From: a virus
IMG/VR virus record: IMGVR_UViG_3300030104_001680
Coordinates: 1-29,649 of that record
Reading direction: 5' to 3' (one strand)
DNA length: 29,649 nucleotides
In this document: positions 24,024-29,649 of the stretch, piece after piece
Numbering within the stretch: position 1 is the first letter of the stretch
How the letters are laid out: each line of letters opens with the position of its first letter
Notes under the pieces: generated by a model
Seen by the model: the letters and a program-made list of their open reading frames with translations, nothing else
What the model was told of the DNA's origin: nothing
Databases searched by the model: none
Program-made: the position numbers and the translations under genes

Positions 24024-24429
24024 AGCTAAAGGAGCAGCTTTTGAGAGAGAGTGTGCAAAGCAGATCAACGCTATGCTTGAAACTACACACATTGAAGATA
24101 GAGTTAGTAGAAACCTCAATCAGTATCAGGAAAAGAATCAACCAGATTTAAAATTACGCTACATTTATTTTGAATGTAAAAATTATGCTAGAAGTAGTAA
24201 TAATTGGTACAAAGACAAATGGTGGCGACAAGTTTGTGAAGCAGCAGGAGATGATAATACGCCTGTTCTAATTTTTAAGTTTAATCACTTACCGATTAGA
24301 GTGGCGTTCCCTTTAAGTATGATTAACTCAAATATAAGCGATAGTGAGTTTCATCATCCTGTTGCCTTCACTTCTTTTGAGGAGTTTTTACACATTCTTA
24401 AATATGAAGTTCAGTCATGGAAGAAATAA
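24010..24429 (+). CDS. PD-(D/E)XK endonuclease, possible Holliday junction resolvase
   Basis: A 139-residue protein. RAKGAAFERECAKQIN carries Glu12, PDLKL carries Asp46, and IYFECKNYARS carries Glu55-Cys-Lys57: the classic E ... D ... E-x-K arrangement of small PD-(D/E)XK enzymes such as archaeal-type Holliday junction resolvases. Its position among recombination and replication genes fits resolving branched DNA before packaging. AAGGA 6 bases before ATG 24010 supports the start. It overlaps both neighbours. It could instead be a restriction-like nuclease. Confidence 0.7.
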   Translation: MVNARAKGAAFERECAKQINAMLETTHIEDRVSRNLNQYQEKNQPDLKLRYIYFECKNYARSSNNWYKDKWWRQVCEAAGDDNTPVLIFKFNHLPIRVAFPLSMINSNISDSEFHHPVAFTSFEEFLHILKYEVQSWKK

Positions 24430-24602
24430 TTAATTATGATGCTGCTTTTGATAAATACTGTTGGGAAGAATATTGTAAGCTGAAGCGAGGTGCAGATTTT
24501 TTAGGCATAGTCATAGAAGATTTTGGGAGTTGGAAGGAAAGCAATACTGCTTACCTGATAGCTGAATATGAAATAGTAACTGCTAATAAAGTAGTACATT
24601 AA
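24417..24602 (+). CDS. small acidic protein, unknown
   Basis: A 61-residue acidic protein (MEEIINYDAAFDKYCWEEYC ... FGSWKESNTAYLIAEYEIV). It starts inside the nuclease gene with a weak ribosome site (GAAG) and probably relies on coupling. No family is recognised. It is retained because the frame is intact, it fills the space before the SSB-like gene, and codon use resembles its neighbours. Confidence 0.5.
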   Translation: MEEIINYDAAFDKYCWEEYCKLKRGADFLGIVIEDFGSWKESNTAYLIAEYEIVTANKVVH

Positions 24603-24615
24603 AAAGGAGAGAGGT

Positions 24616-25209
24616 ATGGAAATACTACAAGAATCAGATAATTCAATTTATCTAAAGTTTATCAGTAGGGATAAACAATTTAAGCTTGCAGATCAGGAAT
24701 GTAAGTTTAAATATATGCAACTTGATCTTGATACATTGCAAACAGGTTGGGGACGTTACGAGAGTGGCTATGAGTTTGTTTGGGATACTGTTGTTGGTGC
24801 TAAAACTGAAAGACCAGCAGGAGAAGGATGGACGAGAGCTTTTTCTATTTGGGTTATGGTTGATGGTGTTGAGGATAGACCTTTACTGTGGCAACGCAAC
24901 AGCGTAAATGAGTATCAAACAATGTTAGAGATACTTAGAGGATGCTACAACCAATGGAATGAGAAGAAGCCTGCTTTGCCTTGTTTTGCATTTACAGGCA
25001 CAGAAACTATAAAAGGTAAGATGAATGACTTTAATAGAGCTAATTTTTCTTTTGTAGATTGGAAACCGAGAAAAGATACATTTATTATTCCTACGTTTGA
25101 AGCACCTAACGATGATGATTATAAAAATCCAAATGCAGGTTTAAGTGATCTAGTAGATCAGCAAGTAGCCAAGAGTGGTGATCTCAATGAAGATGATCTT
25201 CCGTTCTAG
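24616..25209 (+). CDS. single-stranded DNA-binding-like protein with acidic DDLPF tail
   Basis: A 197-residue protein with a strong ribosome site (AAAGGAGAGAGG). The body is mixed alpha/beta with several aromatic residues (GWGRYESGYEFVWD, IWVMVDGVEDRPLLW, SFVDWKPRKD). The last ~40 residues are disordered and acidic, ending GDLNEDDLPF, very like the DDDIPF tip by which bacterial SSB binds replication and repair proteins. I cannot confirm an OB fold from sequence alone. Placement between nucleases and the TOPRIM-helicase supports a role in replication or recombination, coating single-stranded DNA and recruiting partners. Confidence 0.6.
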   Translation: MEILQESDNSIYLKFISRDKQFKLADQECKFKYMQLDLDTLQTGWGRYESGYEFVWDTVVGAKTERPAGEGWTRAFSIWVMVDGVEDRPLLWQRNSVNEYQTMLEILRGCYNQWNEKKPALPCFAFTGTETIKGKMNDFNRANFSFVDWKPRKDTFIIPTFEAPNDDDYKNPNAGLSDLVDQQVAKSGDLNEDDLPF

Positions 25210-25212
25210 ATC

Positions 25213-27081
25213 ATGCAAGATAAGTGGGTTAATGTAGCTCCACGAATTGCTTTAGAAGTATTAGGAGAACCGAAAACTAAAACAGATAAAGAATGGCGTT
25301 GGGGTAGTAAAGGTAGTTTTGTATTTAATATTGAAGCAGGTACTTTCTTTGATTTTGAGAATGATACTGGAGGAGGAGTTGCTTGGTTATTAGAAACAAA
25401 CAATATAGAGAAAGACATTTTGCAAAAGTTCGATCAAGGCTTTGCATCCAATGGCAACAACACGATTACCTCCGTAGAAACTGTTGCCAAAACTACTCCA
25501 AAAAAAATGGGTGCAAAGTCTTTCCTTAGAGATGCCATGTTAAAGCTTTGGTCGCAAGCTGAAGTTAAACTTAAATACAATGACAGCTTTTTAGTCTTAC
25601 GCTTCCCAGAAGGACATCCAATCAAACAAAAGTACGCACCTTTTACAAAGGTTGGTGATAGTTGGGTGATGCGTAGACCAGAGGGCAAGTTGCCTATATA
25701 TAGCGAGTGCAACCATCCCAATAAGCCTATCCTCATTAATGAGGGAGAGAAGGCGTGCATGGGAGCAGGCAAGGTATATGAGGGCGATGTTGCCTGTTGG
25801 CATGGAGGAGCTAGGTCTTGGGAGAAATCAGACTGGTCGCCTGTATTTAATAGAGATGTTTATATCTTCCCAGACAATGATGATGTAGGTAAAGAAGTTG
25901 CATGGGAGTTAGGAAAGTATCTGAAGAAGAATGGATGTAGTGTAAGGATAGCTTTACCGCCTAAAGACTTTGCAGATAAAGACGATCTTTGGGATGCCAA
26001 TGAAGCTAACTACTTTGATAATAGTTTTGCGTTAGAGCAATACATAAAAGGTAATCAAATGTTACCACCAAAAAGCGATATTTACTTTCAACGCATCGAT
26101 GAAGTTATGGCGGAAGTAAAAGAGCCTGATTGGTTGATAGAAGATATGTTTGAGAGAGAATCAGTTATGTCTATCTTTGGTGCTGCTAAATCAGGTAAAT
26201 CTTTTGTAGCTATAGCTATGGCGTGTGCTGTTGCGATGGGAGAGCAGTTTTATGGAAGTGCTACTAAACAGGCAACTACGCTTTATCTGTGTGGAGAGGG
26301 CAAGCGTGGAGTTGGCAGACGTATAAAAGCTTATGAACAATACTTTAACAAAGACTTATCAAAAGCACCATTGCTGCTATCAAATAGAGGTGCAAGGATT
26401 ACAGAGGATGATGAGTTTGATAAGTTGTTGACAACTTGCAGGGAGATAGAAGAACAATATGGAAGTATCGGTTTAATTATATTTGATACCTTTCAGCGTA
26501 ACTTCTCAGGTAATGAGAACTCTAGTGAAGATGTGGGATTATTTATACAGCGATTAGATAAGTTAGTTGCAGAGTTTGGTGCTACATGTTGTTTTGTGCA
26601 TCATACAGGACATGGATCAAACGCTAGAGCAAGAGGATCAAGTGTTATACAAGCAAGTTTAGATTATGAGTTTAAAGTTAGTAGAGATGATATTGTTGAT
26701 GAAATGTGGGTTGATTTTGAGCAAACACTTAACAAAGATGGAATGGGTATGGCTAAGATGAATTACAAGTTCCATGAGGTAAATCTGCTTGGCTTTGATA
26801 ATCTAACAAGTGGGGTGCTGATACCTGAAGATAAGCCAATAGATATTAAAGAATCTACAGTTAATGAAGAAACTATAAAGGCACTTATAACTGTAGCTGA
26901 ACAGCAATGCCCAGACGATCCTGTAAGTGTTTGGCTAAATGCAGCAGATATAGAGGGTATATTGAAAGTAAAACGCAAGACTGCTCAAGGAAGATTGAAG
27001 CAATTGAAGGGAAAAGGATTGGTGCATTACAAAGAAAATTATGGTTATCAGGCTAAAAAATGGGATGAAGGAGTGTTTTGA
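25213..27081 (+). CDS. TOPRIM primase-like / RepA-type helicase fusion
   Basis: A 622-residue protein. Residues ~1-60 (RWGSKGSFVFNIEAGTFFDF then GGGVAWLLE) hold the place of a primase N-terminal domain but lack zinc-binding cysteines. Residues ~170-260 form a TOPRIM domain: Glu177 (LINEGE) and Asp221-Asn-Asp223 (YIFPDNDD). Residues ~310-520 form a RecA-like ATPase with Walker A GAAKSGKS (323-330), Walker B LIIFD (Asp425) and FVHHTGH, as in RepA-type helicases. The last ~60 residues look like a winged helix (AADIEGILKVKRKTAQGRLKQ). It probably opens the origin and/or primes and unwinds DNA. No DNA polymerase is in this window. It starts 3 bases after the SSB-like stop without a clear ribosome site. 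Confidence 0.85.
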   Translation: MQDKWVNVAPRIALEVLGEPKTKTDKEWRWGSKGSFVFNIEAGTFFDFENDTGGGVAWLLETNNIEKDILQKFDQGFASNGNNTITSVETVAKTTPKKMGAKSFLRDAMLKLWSQAEVKLKYNDSFLVLRFPEGHPIKQKYAPFTKVGDSWVMRRPEGKLPIYSECNHPNKPILINEGEKACMGAGKVYEGDVACWHGGARSWEKSDWSPVFNRDVYIFPDNDDVGKEVAWELGKYLKKNGCSVRIALPPKDFADKDDLWDANEANYFDNSFALEQYIKGNQMLPPKSDIYFQRIDEVMAEVKEPDWLIEDMFERESVMSIFGAAKSGKSFVAIAMACAVAMGEQFYGSATKQATTLYLCGEGKRGVGRRIKAYEQYFNKDLSKAPLLLSNRGARITEDDEFDKLLTTCREIEEQYGSIGLIIFDTFQRNFSGNENSSEDVGLFIQRLDKLVAEFGATCCFVHHTGHGSNARARGSSVIQASLDYEFKVSRDDIVDEMWVDFEQTLNKDGMGMAKMNYKFHEVNLLGFDNLTSGVLIPEDKPIDIKESTVNEETIKALITVAEQQCPDDPVSVWLNAADIEGILKVKRKTAQGRLKQLKGKGLVHYKENYGYQAKKWDEGVF

Positions 27082-27617
27082 TGATACCTTTTCCAAATAA
27101 AAAATATAATACAATAGTTCTTGATCCTGCTTGGAATATAACAATGGCTACAGTTTCATCTAATAAAAGAAGACCAAATACAAAAACAAAATTAGATTAC
27201 CCAACAATGACTTTAGATGAAATAAAGGCATTACCAATAGGAGAAATAGCAAATTTAGGTTGTCATGTATATACATGGACTACCAATAAAATGCTTCCAT
27301 ATACATTTGATGTATTAAAGTCTTGGGATGTAAATTATCACTTAACTTTAGTTTGGACAAAACACAATGGTATGACACCAAACTTTGCTTATAAATTTGC
27401 TACTGAATTTTGTTTACTTGGGTTTTATAAAAAACCTATGCAAAAATTTAAAAGATGTGGAAAGTTAAATTGGATAAGCACTAACGCACCAAGAAAACAC
27501 TCAACAAAACCACAAGAATTTTTTGATTTAGTAGAAGAAATGTCGCCTAGCAATTATTTAGAGATGTTTGCTAGAAATAAAAGAGATGGTTGGGATGTTT
27601 GGGGTAATGAGGTTTAG
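27081..27617 (+). CDS. MT-A70 family DNA adenine methyltransferase
   Basis: A 178-residue protein with the MT-A70 catalytic motif as DPAW (residues 15-18; DPPW is usual), the DYPTMTLDEIKALPI segment, a W-T-T-N-K strand and the C-terminal signature EMFARNKRDGWDVWGNEV. It transfers a methyl group from S-adenosylmethionine to adenine N6. AAGGAG (27068-27073) with a 7-base spacer selects ATG 27081, which overlaps the helicase stop. Genes like it are frequent next to replication genes in phages and may protect DNA or mark the adjacent origin-like repeats. The Ala in DPAW may alter activity. Confidence 0.85.
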   Translation: MIPFPNKKYNTIVLDPAWNITMATVSSNKRRPNTKTKLDYPTMTLDEIKALPIGEIANLGCHVYTWTTNKMLPYTFDVLKSWDVNYHLTLVWTKHNGMTPNFAYKFATEFCLLGFYKKPMQKFKRCGKLNWISTNAPRKHSTKPQEFFDLVEEMSPSNYLEMFARNKRDGWDVWGNEV

Positions 27618-27622
27618 TCAGG

Positions 27623-27771
27623 GTGGATATAAAAGTGGATAGATGTGGATATAAAGTGGATATAAATTGGCTATTTTCTATCCGAAATCAACATATAGTG
27701 GATATACTGGATATATATATACCTTGTATATATCCATGTATCCATAATGATCCGAGTTTTTGATATATCCA
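27623..27771 (+). repeat. iteron-like repeat cluster, candidate replication origin or operator
   Basis: This gap after the helicase and methyltransferase genes has the repeat GTGGATATAAA. Full or near-full copies begin at 27623, 27645 and 27656, and a shorter one (GTGGATA) at 27635. The spacings are 12, 10 and 11 bases, about one helical turn. Two more direct copies follow at 27698 (GTGGATATA) and near 27707 (CTGGATATA). Inverted copies (TATATCCA or TATCCA) are at 27729, 27739 and 27764. The whole tract is very AT-rich, with alternating TA runs that would melt easily. This is the look of an iteron origin or a cooperative operator. The binding protein could be the upstream RepA-like protein. 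Confidence 0.65.
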
Positions 27772-28277
27772 TGAAACATATATATAAAGATAATGCTTTG
27801 TTGCAAATTAAGATACTAAGGAAGCTTGAATCACAAATCACTAAAAGATGGGGTGGCAAGCATAGACTATTAAAAATAATACCAAGTAATGTTGCATTAA
27901 AATTTGAGAGAGCAGAATGGATGTTTAGAGAATCATTAAAGAAACAAAATTATAAAAAGATATTCTCTATGTGCGAGATGATGCAAAGAGCTTACGATGC
28001 AATTATCGAAGCTGCTACAGATAGTGGATATGCAGAACTTGATCCGAATATATCTTGCTATAAATACAATAAAGATAAATATGCACTTATCGTTGGTAAT
28101 GACTATGAGTTAGAAAATGTTTATCATAAATACAAACAAGAAGAAGATTGCATCATTTTTAGCATTGAAGAATTGTTTAGATGTATTCCTGAACATTGCA
28201 TAGATGCTAAAGAACAATTAACACAGGGTAACTTTAACCCTACATTTACAAAAATTAACTATGCCAACAAAACTTAA
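27771..28277 (+). CDS. protein of unknown function next to the iteron cluster
   Basis: A 168-residue protein starting MKHIYKDNALLQIKILRKLE. It is basic and helical in the first 80 residues (ITKRWGGKHRLLKI, FERAEWMFRESLKKQNYKK), then mixed (CYKYNKDKYALIVGNDYELE). An in-frame ATG at 27747 would add 8 residues, but the last inverted repeat copy runs up to 27771, so the shorter start is preferred; neither has a good ribosome site. The position directly after the repeats suggests a replication or regulatory role, but no known fold is recognised. Confidence 0.65.
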   Translation: MKHIYKDNALLQIKILRKLESQITKRWGGKHRLLKIIPSNVALKFERAEWMFRESLKKQNYKKIFSMCEMMQRAYDAIIEAATDSGYAELDPNISCYKYNKDKYALIVGNDYELENVYHKYKQEEDCIIFSIEELFRCIPEHCIDAKEQLTQGNFNPTFTKINYANKT

Positions 28278-28455
28278 ACCAAGCGTAAAGCATTACGATA
28301 GAAAAACAGGTAAGACTACTGTTGAGCATTTTTATCTTAAGAATACTAAATTAGAAGAATTGTTAGATATAATTAATTCAGATAGAGCAAATCCTAAACT
28401 TAGGATTAAATGTAAACGAGAACTTGATAGGCGTGCAAATGTCAAAAGGAGATAA
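28261..28455 (+). CDS. conserved small phage protein, unknown function
   Basis: A 64-residue basic protein: KLKPSVKHYDRKTGKTTVEHFYLKN, then LEELLDIINSDRANPKLRIKCKRELDRR (given here in two parts). The pattern of 'LKPSV ... Y-L-K-N-T ... I-x-x-x-x-x-x-P-K-x-x-x-K-C-x-x-E-L-x-R-R' is common to small proteins of marine phages, in my memory without a known function. It overlaps both neighbours. Confidence 0.7.
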   Translation: MPTKLKPSVKHYDRKTGKTTVEHFYLKNTKLEELLDIINSDRANPKLRIKCKRELDRRANVKRR

Positions 28456-28549
28456 GAGGAGACCTGAAGATAAGAAAAAGATAGATGCTAACTGGCATAA
28501 GATATTTAAGAATGGGAAAGATAAGACAAATAATAAGCAAGATAATTGA
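28439..28549 (+). CDS. very small conserved basic protein
   Basis: A 36-residue frame: MSKGDKRRPEDKKKIDANWH then KIFKNGKDKTNNKQDN. The 'SKG-(D/S)-K-x-R-P-x-(D/N)-K-x-x-(F/I/Y)-D-x-N-W-x-x-I-F' pattern is a recurrent small phage protein, so I judge it real. It begins inside the previous gene (17 bases of overlap). The function is unknown. It is likely a nucleic acid-associated or host-directed peptide from its charge, but that is a guess. Confidence 0.6.
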   Translation: MSKGDKRRPEDKKKIDANWHKIFKNGKDKTNNKQDN

Positions 28550-28610
28550 TAGATATATTGAAAGATCATTGCAGAAACAAGCAAACAGATTACATGGGAG
28601 AACTAAATGA
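28512..28610 (+). CDS. possible very small basic protein overlapping two genes
   Basis: A 32-residue frame (MGKIRQIISKIIDRYIERSL then QKQANRLHGRTK), basic and amphipathic. It starts inside the previous small gene and ends at an ATGA overlap with the DUF3310-like gene, which is the coupling seen throughout this block. The ribosome site (AAGA) is weak. It could be a chance frame. Confidence 0.3.
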   Translation: MGKIRQIISKIIDRYIERSLQKQANRLHGRTK

Positions 28611-28837
28611 TTAAAGAGTTTGATTCAGTATTAAAGCCAAGACACTATTGCGAAGACAAAATAGAATCATTGGACTACATAAGACAACAATTAGGCAAGC
28701 AAGGATATATGGCTTATTGTGTAGGTAATATGCATAAATACTTGCATCGACATGAGAAAAAAGAAAATAATATAGAAGATTTAAAGAAGCTTATCTTCTA
28801 CGCTAATGAGAAGATAAAGGAGCTAGAAAGTTTATGA
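28607..28837 (+). CDS. DUF3310-like protein
   Basis: A 76-residue protein matching the DUF3310 pattern: IESLDYIRQQLGKQG, YCVGNMHKYLHRHEKK and NIEDLKKLIFYANEKIKEL. Members are widespread in phages, sometimes annotated as nucleotide kinase-like without firm evidence. GGGAG with a 7-base spacer supports ATG 28607. The stop overlaps the next start (ATGA). It probably acts early in infection; no biochemical role can be read here. Confidence 0.8.
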   Translation: MIKEFDSVLKPRHYCEDKIESLDYIRQQLGKQGYMAYCVGNMHKYLHRHEKKENNIEDLKKLIFYANEKIKELESL

Positions 28838-28998
28838 GCAAAGTAATTAATATTCAGATACTTAAAGAAAAGATTGACGATGGTGCATCAAGCTATGATT
28901 GTGCAAGAACTTTTGGTGTTAGTCAGTCAACAGTTATTAGAAGAGCAAAGCAACATGGTTTACAGTTTAAAGGTAAATCAGCATGGAGAAACTTATGA
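28834..28998 (+). CDS. small helix-turn-helix protein
   Basis: A 54-residue protein. The segment SYDCARTFGVSQSTVIRRAK (residues 20-39) is a resolvase/transposase-type helix-turn-helix (A-x-x-F-G-V-S-x-S-T-V), followed by KQHGLQFKGK. It is likely a DNA-binding regulator or part of a homing-type DNA contact. It overlaps both neighbours by the ATGA pattern, so it is expressed with the gpZ-like gene. Neither a catalytic domain nor a target can be named. Confidence 0.65.
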   Translation: MSKVINIQILKEKIDDGASSYDCARTFGVSQSTVIRRAKQHGLQFKGKSAWRNL

Positions 28999-29606
28999 AG
29001 ATAAGTGTTAAAAATAATATTAAAGAAGCTACACGAGGATTAAGTAAAATTCATAGAGAGCAAGTACCTTTTGCAACTTCTAATGCAATAAATATGACAC
29101 TATTTCAATTAAGAAAAGAAATGGGTAAGCAAACAACTAAACATCTTGATAGACCAACACCATTTACGCAAAAAGGTTTCTTGGTGGAAACAGCAAAGAA
29201 AACAACTTTGAAGGGTATGTTGTTTTTAAAAGAAGCTGTTGAAAAATATTTAAGATTTCAAATAGATGGTGGTACAAGAGTTACTGGCAAGCATATACCC
29301 ATACCCTACAAACCAAACGCTAGACTAAATAAGTTTGGTAACATAATTGGAAAGCGATCAGGTCTTGTAAAAAAATCAAATCAATTTATAGGAGAAGTCA
29401 ATGGTATATTGGGTGTATGGGAAAGAAGAAAAGTAAGTTCATCTACAACTGCTAAATCACCATTAAAACTTGTAATCGCATTTACAAAGTCAGTTGATTA
29501 TAAACCAAGATTTCCCTTCTACAAGATAAGTGAAATGTTTACAAAAAATAAGTTTGATAGAAACTTTACAAGAGCATTTAATAAAGCGGTCAGGAGTAGT
29601 CGCTAG
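28995..29606 (+). CDS. minor tail/tail completion protein, gpZ-like
   Basis: A 203-residue protein. The layout matches lambda gpZ (192 residues): an N-terminal helical part with 'L-S-K-I-H-R-E-Q-V-P-F-A-T-S-N-A-I-N', a basic central part (KRSGLVKKSNQF), and a C-terminal KPRFPFYKISEMFTKNKFDR helix. gpZ finishes the tail end so it can join the head. In lambda Z lies between FII and U, where nothing like it is found in this window. GGAG with a 6-base spacer selects ATG 28995; a longer frame from 28983 lacks a ribosome site. Confidence is moderate because it is far from the other tail genes. Confidence 0.6.
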   Translation: MKISVKNNIKEATRGLSKIHREQVPFATSNAINMTLFQLRKEMGKQTTKHLDRPTPFTQKGFLVETAKKTTLKGMLFLKEAVEKYLRFQIDGGTRVTGKHIPIPYKPNARLNKFGNIIGKRSGLVKKSNQFIGEVNGILGVWERRKVSSSTTAKSPLKLVIAFTKSVDYKPRFPFYKISEMFTKNKFDRNFTRAFNKAVRSSR

Positions 29607-29649
29607 TGCGTAGGTTCTTTCTAGCACTCTATCATGGGTTATTCGCGAC
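29606..29649 (+). CDS. start of a further gene cut by the window end
   Basis: GTG at 29606 overlaps the gpZ-like stop (TAGTG) and follows AGGAG at 29592-29596 with a 9-base spacer. The frame (VRRFFLALYHGLFA) is open to the last base. Only 14 residues are visible, so no product can be named. It is kept because the overlap and ribosome site match the rest of this block. Confidence 0.35.
   Translation, partial: MRRFFLALYHGLFA

Noticed and set aside
27671-27859. Minus-strand frame through the iteron tract rich in Tyr and Ile
   Set aside because: It comes from TATA repeats read in reverse; low complexity, no ribosome site.
1139-29144. Many open frames of 60-160 codons on the minus strand
   Set aside because: Nearly all lie fully inside clear plus-strand genes, have no ribosome-binding site or recognisable motif, and arise from low-complexity reverse-frame sequence. 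No minus-strand gene is supported.
1-29649. Possible complete circular genome
   Set aside because: The ends share no repeat, and the methyltransferase is truncated at base 1 with no matching 5' part at the other end.

Overview
The window is a tightly packed, AT-rich stretch of a tailed-phage genome. Every supported gene is on the + strand, neighbours usually overlap (ATGA, TAATG), and no gap exceeds about 150 bases. The gene set is that of a siphovirus with lambda-type head and tail genes: Nu1-like and GpA-like terminase, lambda-type portal, tail tube, G/GT frameshift pair, tape measure and a J-like hub. A fibre-gene neighbourhood and small proteins of a kind common in marine phages follow. 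The host cannot be named from the sequence. Low GC, the gene-transfer-agent-type holin and the fibre repeats suggest a marine proteobacterium, but that is inference. I see no integrase, repressor, tRNA, CRISPR array or insertion sequence.

Layout: (1) 1-2507, the 3' end of a beta-class DNA methyltransferase and both terminase subunits. (2) 2578-9214, a gpW-like protein, the portal, a very large fused head protein (two marine-phage modules, a cupredoxin-like domain, prohead protease and HK97-type capsid in one frame), two tandem FII-like connectors and a U-like tail terminator. (3) 9227-16042, tail tube, G/GT chaperones joined by a -1 frameshift, tape measure, distal tail proteins and the hub. 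(4) 16042-20315, a 1105-residue fibre with a self-cleaving S74 chaperone domain and small accessory proteins. (5) 20315-21351, a lysis cassette (small membrane protein, three-segment holin, GH24 endolysin). (6) 21309-25209, after a good promoter near 21780: small early genes, a lambda-Exo/YqaJ-type exonuclease, a second PD-(D/E)XK nuclease and an SSB-like protein. (7) 25213-28277, a TOPRIM-helicase replication protein, an MT-A70 methyltransferase, then an iteron-like repeat cluster. (8) 28261-29649, small genes, a DUF3310-like protein, an HTH protein and a gpZ-like tail protein.

How they fit together: terminase, portal, fused head protein and connectors build and fill the head. Tube, tape measure, hub and fibre build the tail, with the frameshift setting the chaperone ratio. 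Holin and endolysin release virions. Exonuclease, SSB-like protein, TOPRIM-helicase and the iteron cluster look like a recombination and replication module. Two methyltransferases may protect phage DNA.

The most noteworthy points are the cupredoxin-like domain and in-frame internal ribosome-binding sites inside the fused head gene, the helically phased iteron cluster at 27623-27771, the competing inverted repeats at 23388-23445, and a lysozyme with Cys where T4 lysozyme has its catalytic Asp. The window cuts genes at both ends, so it is not a complete genome.
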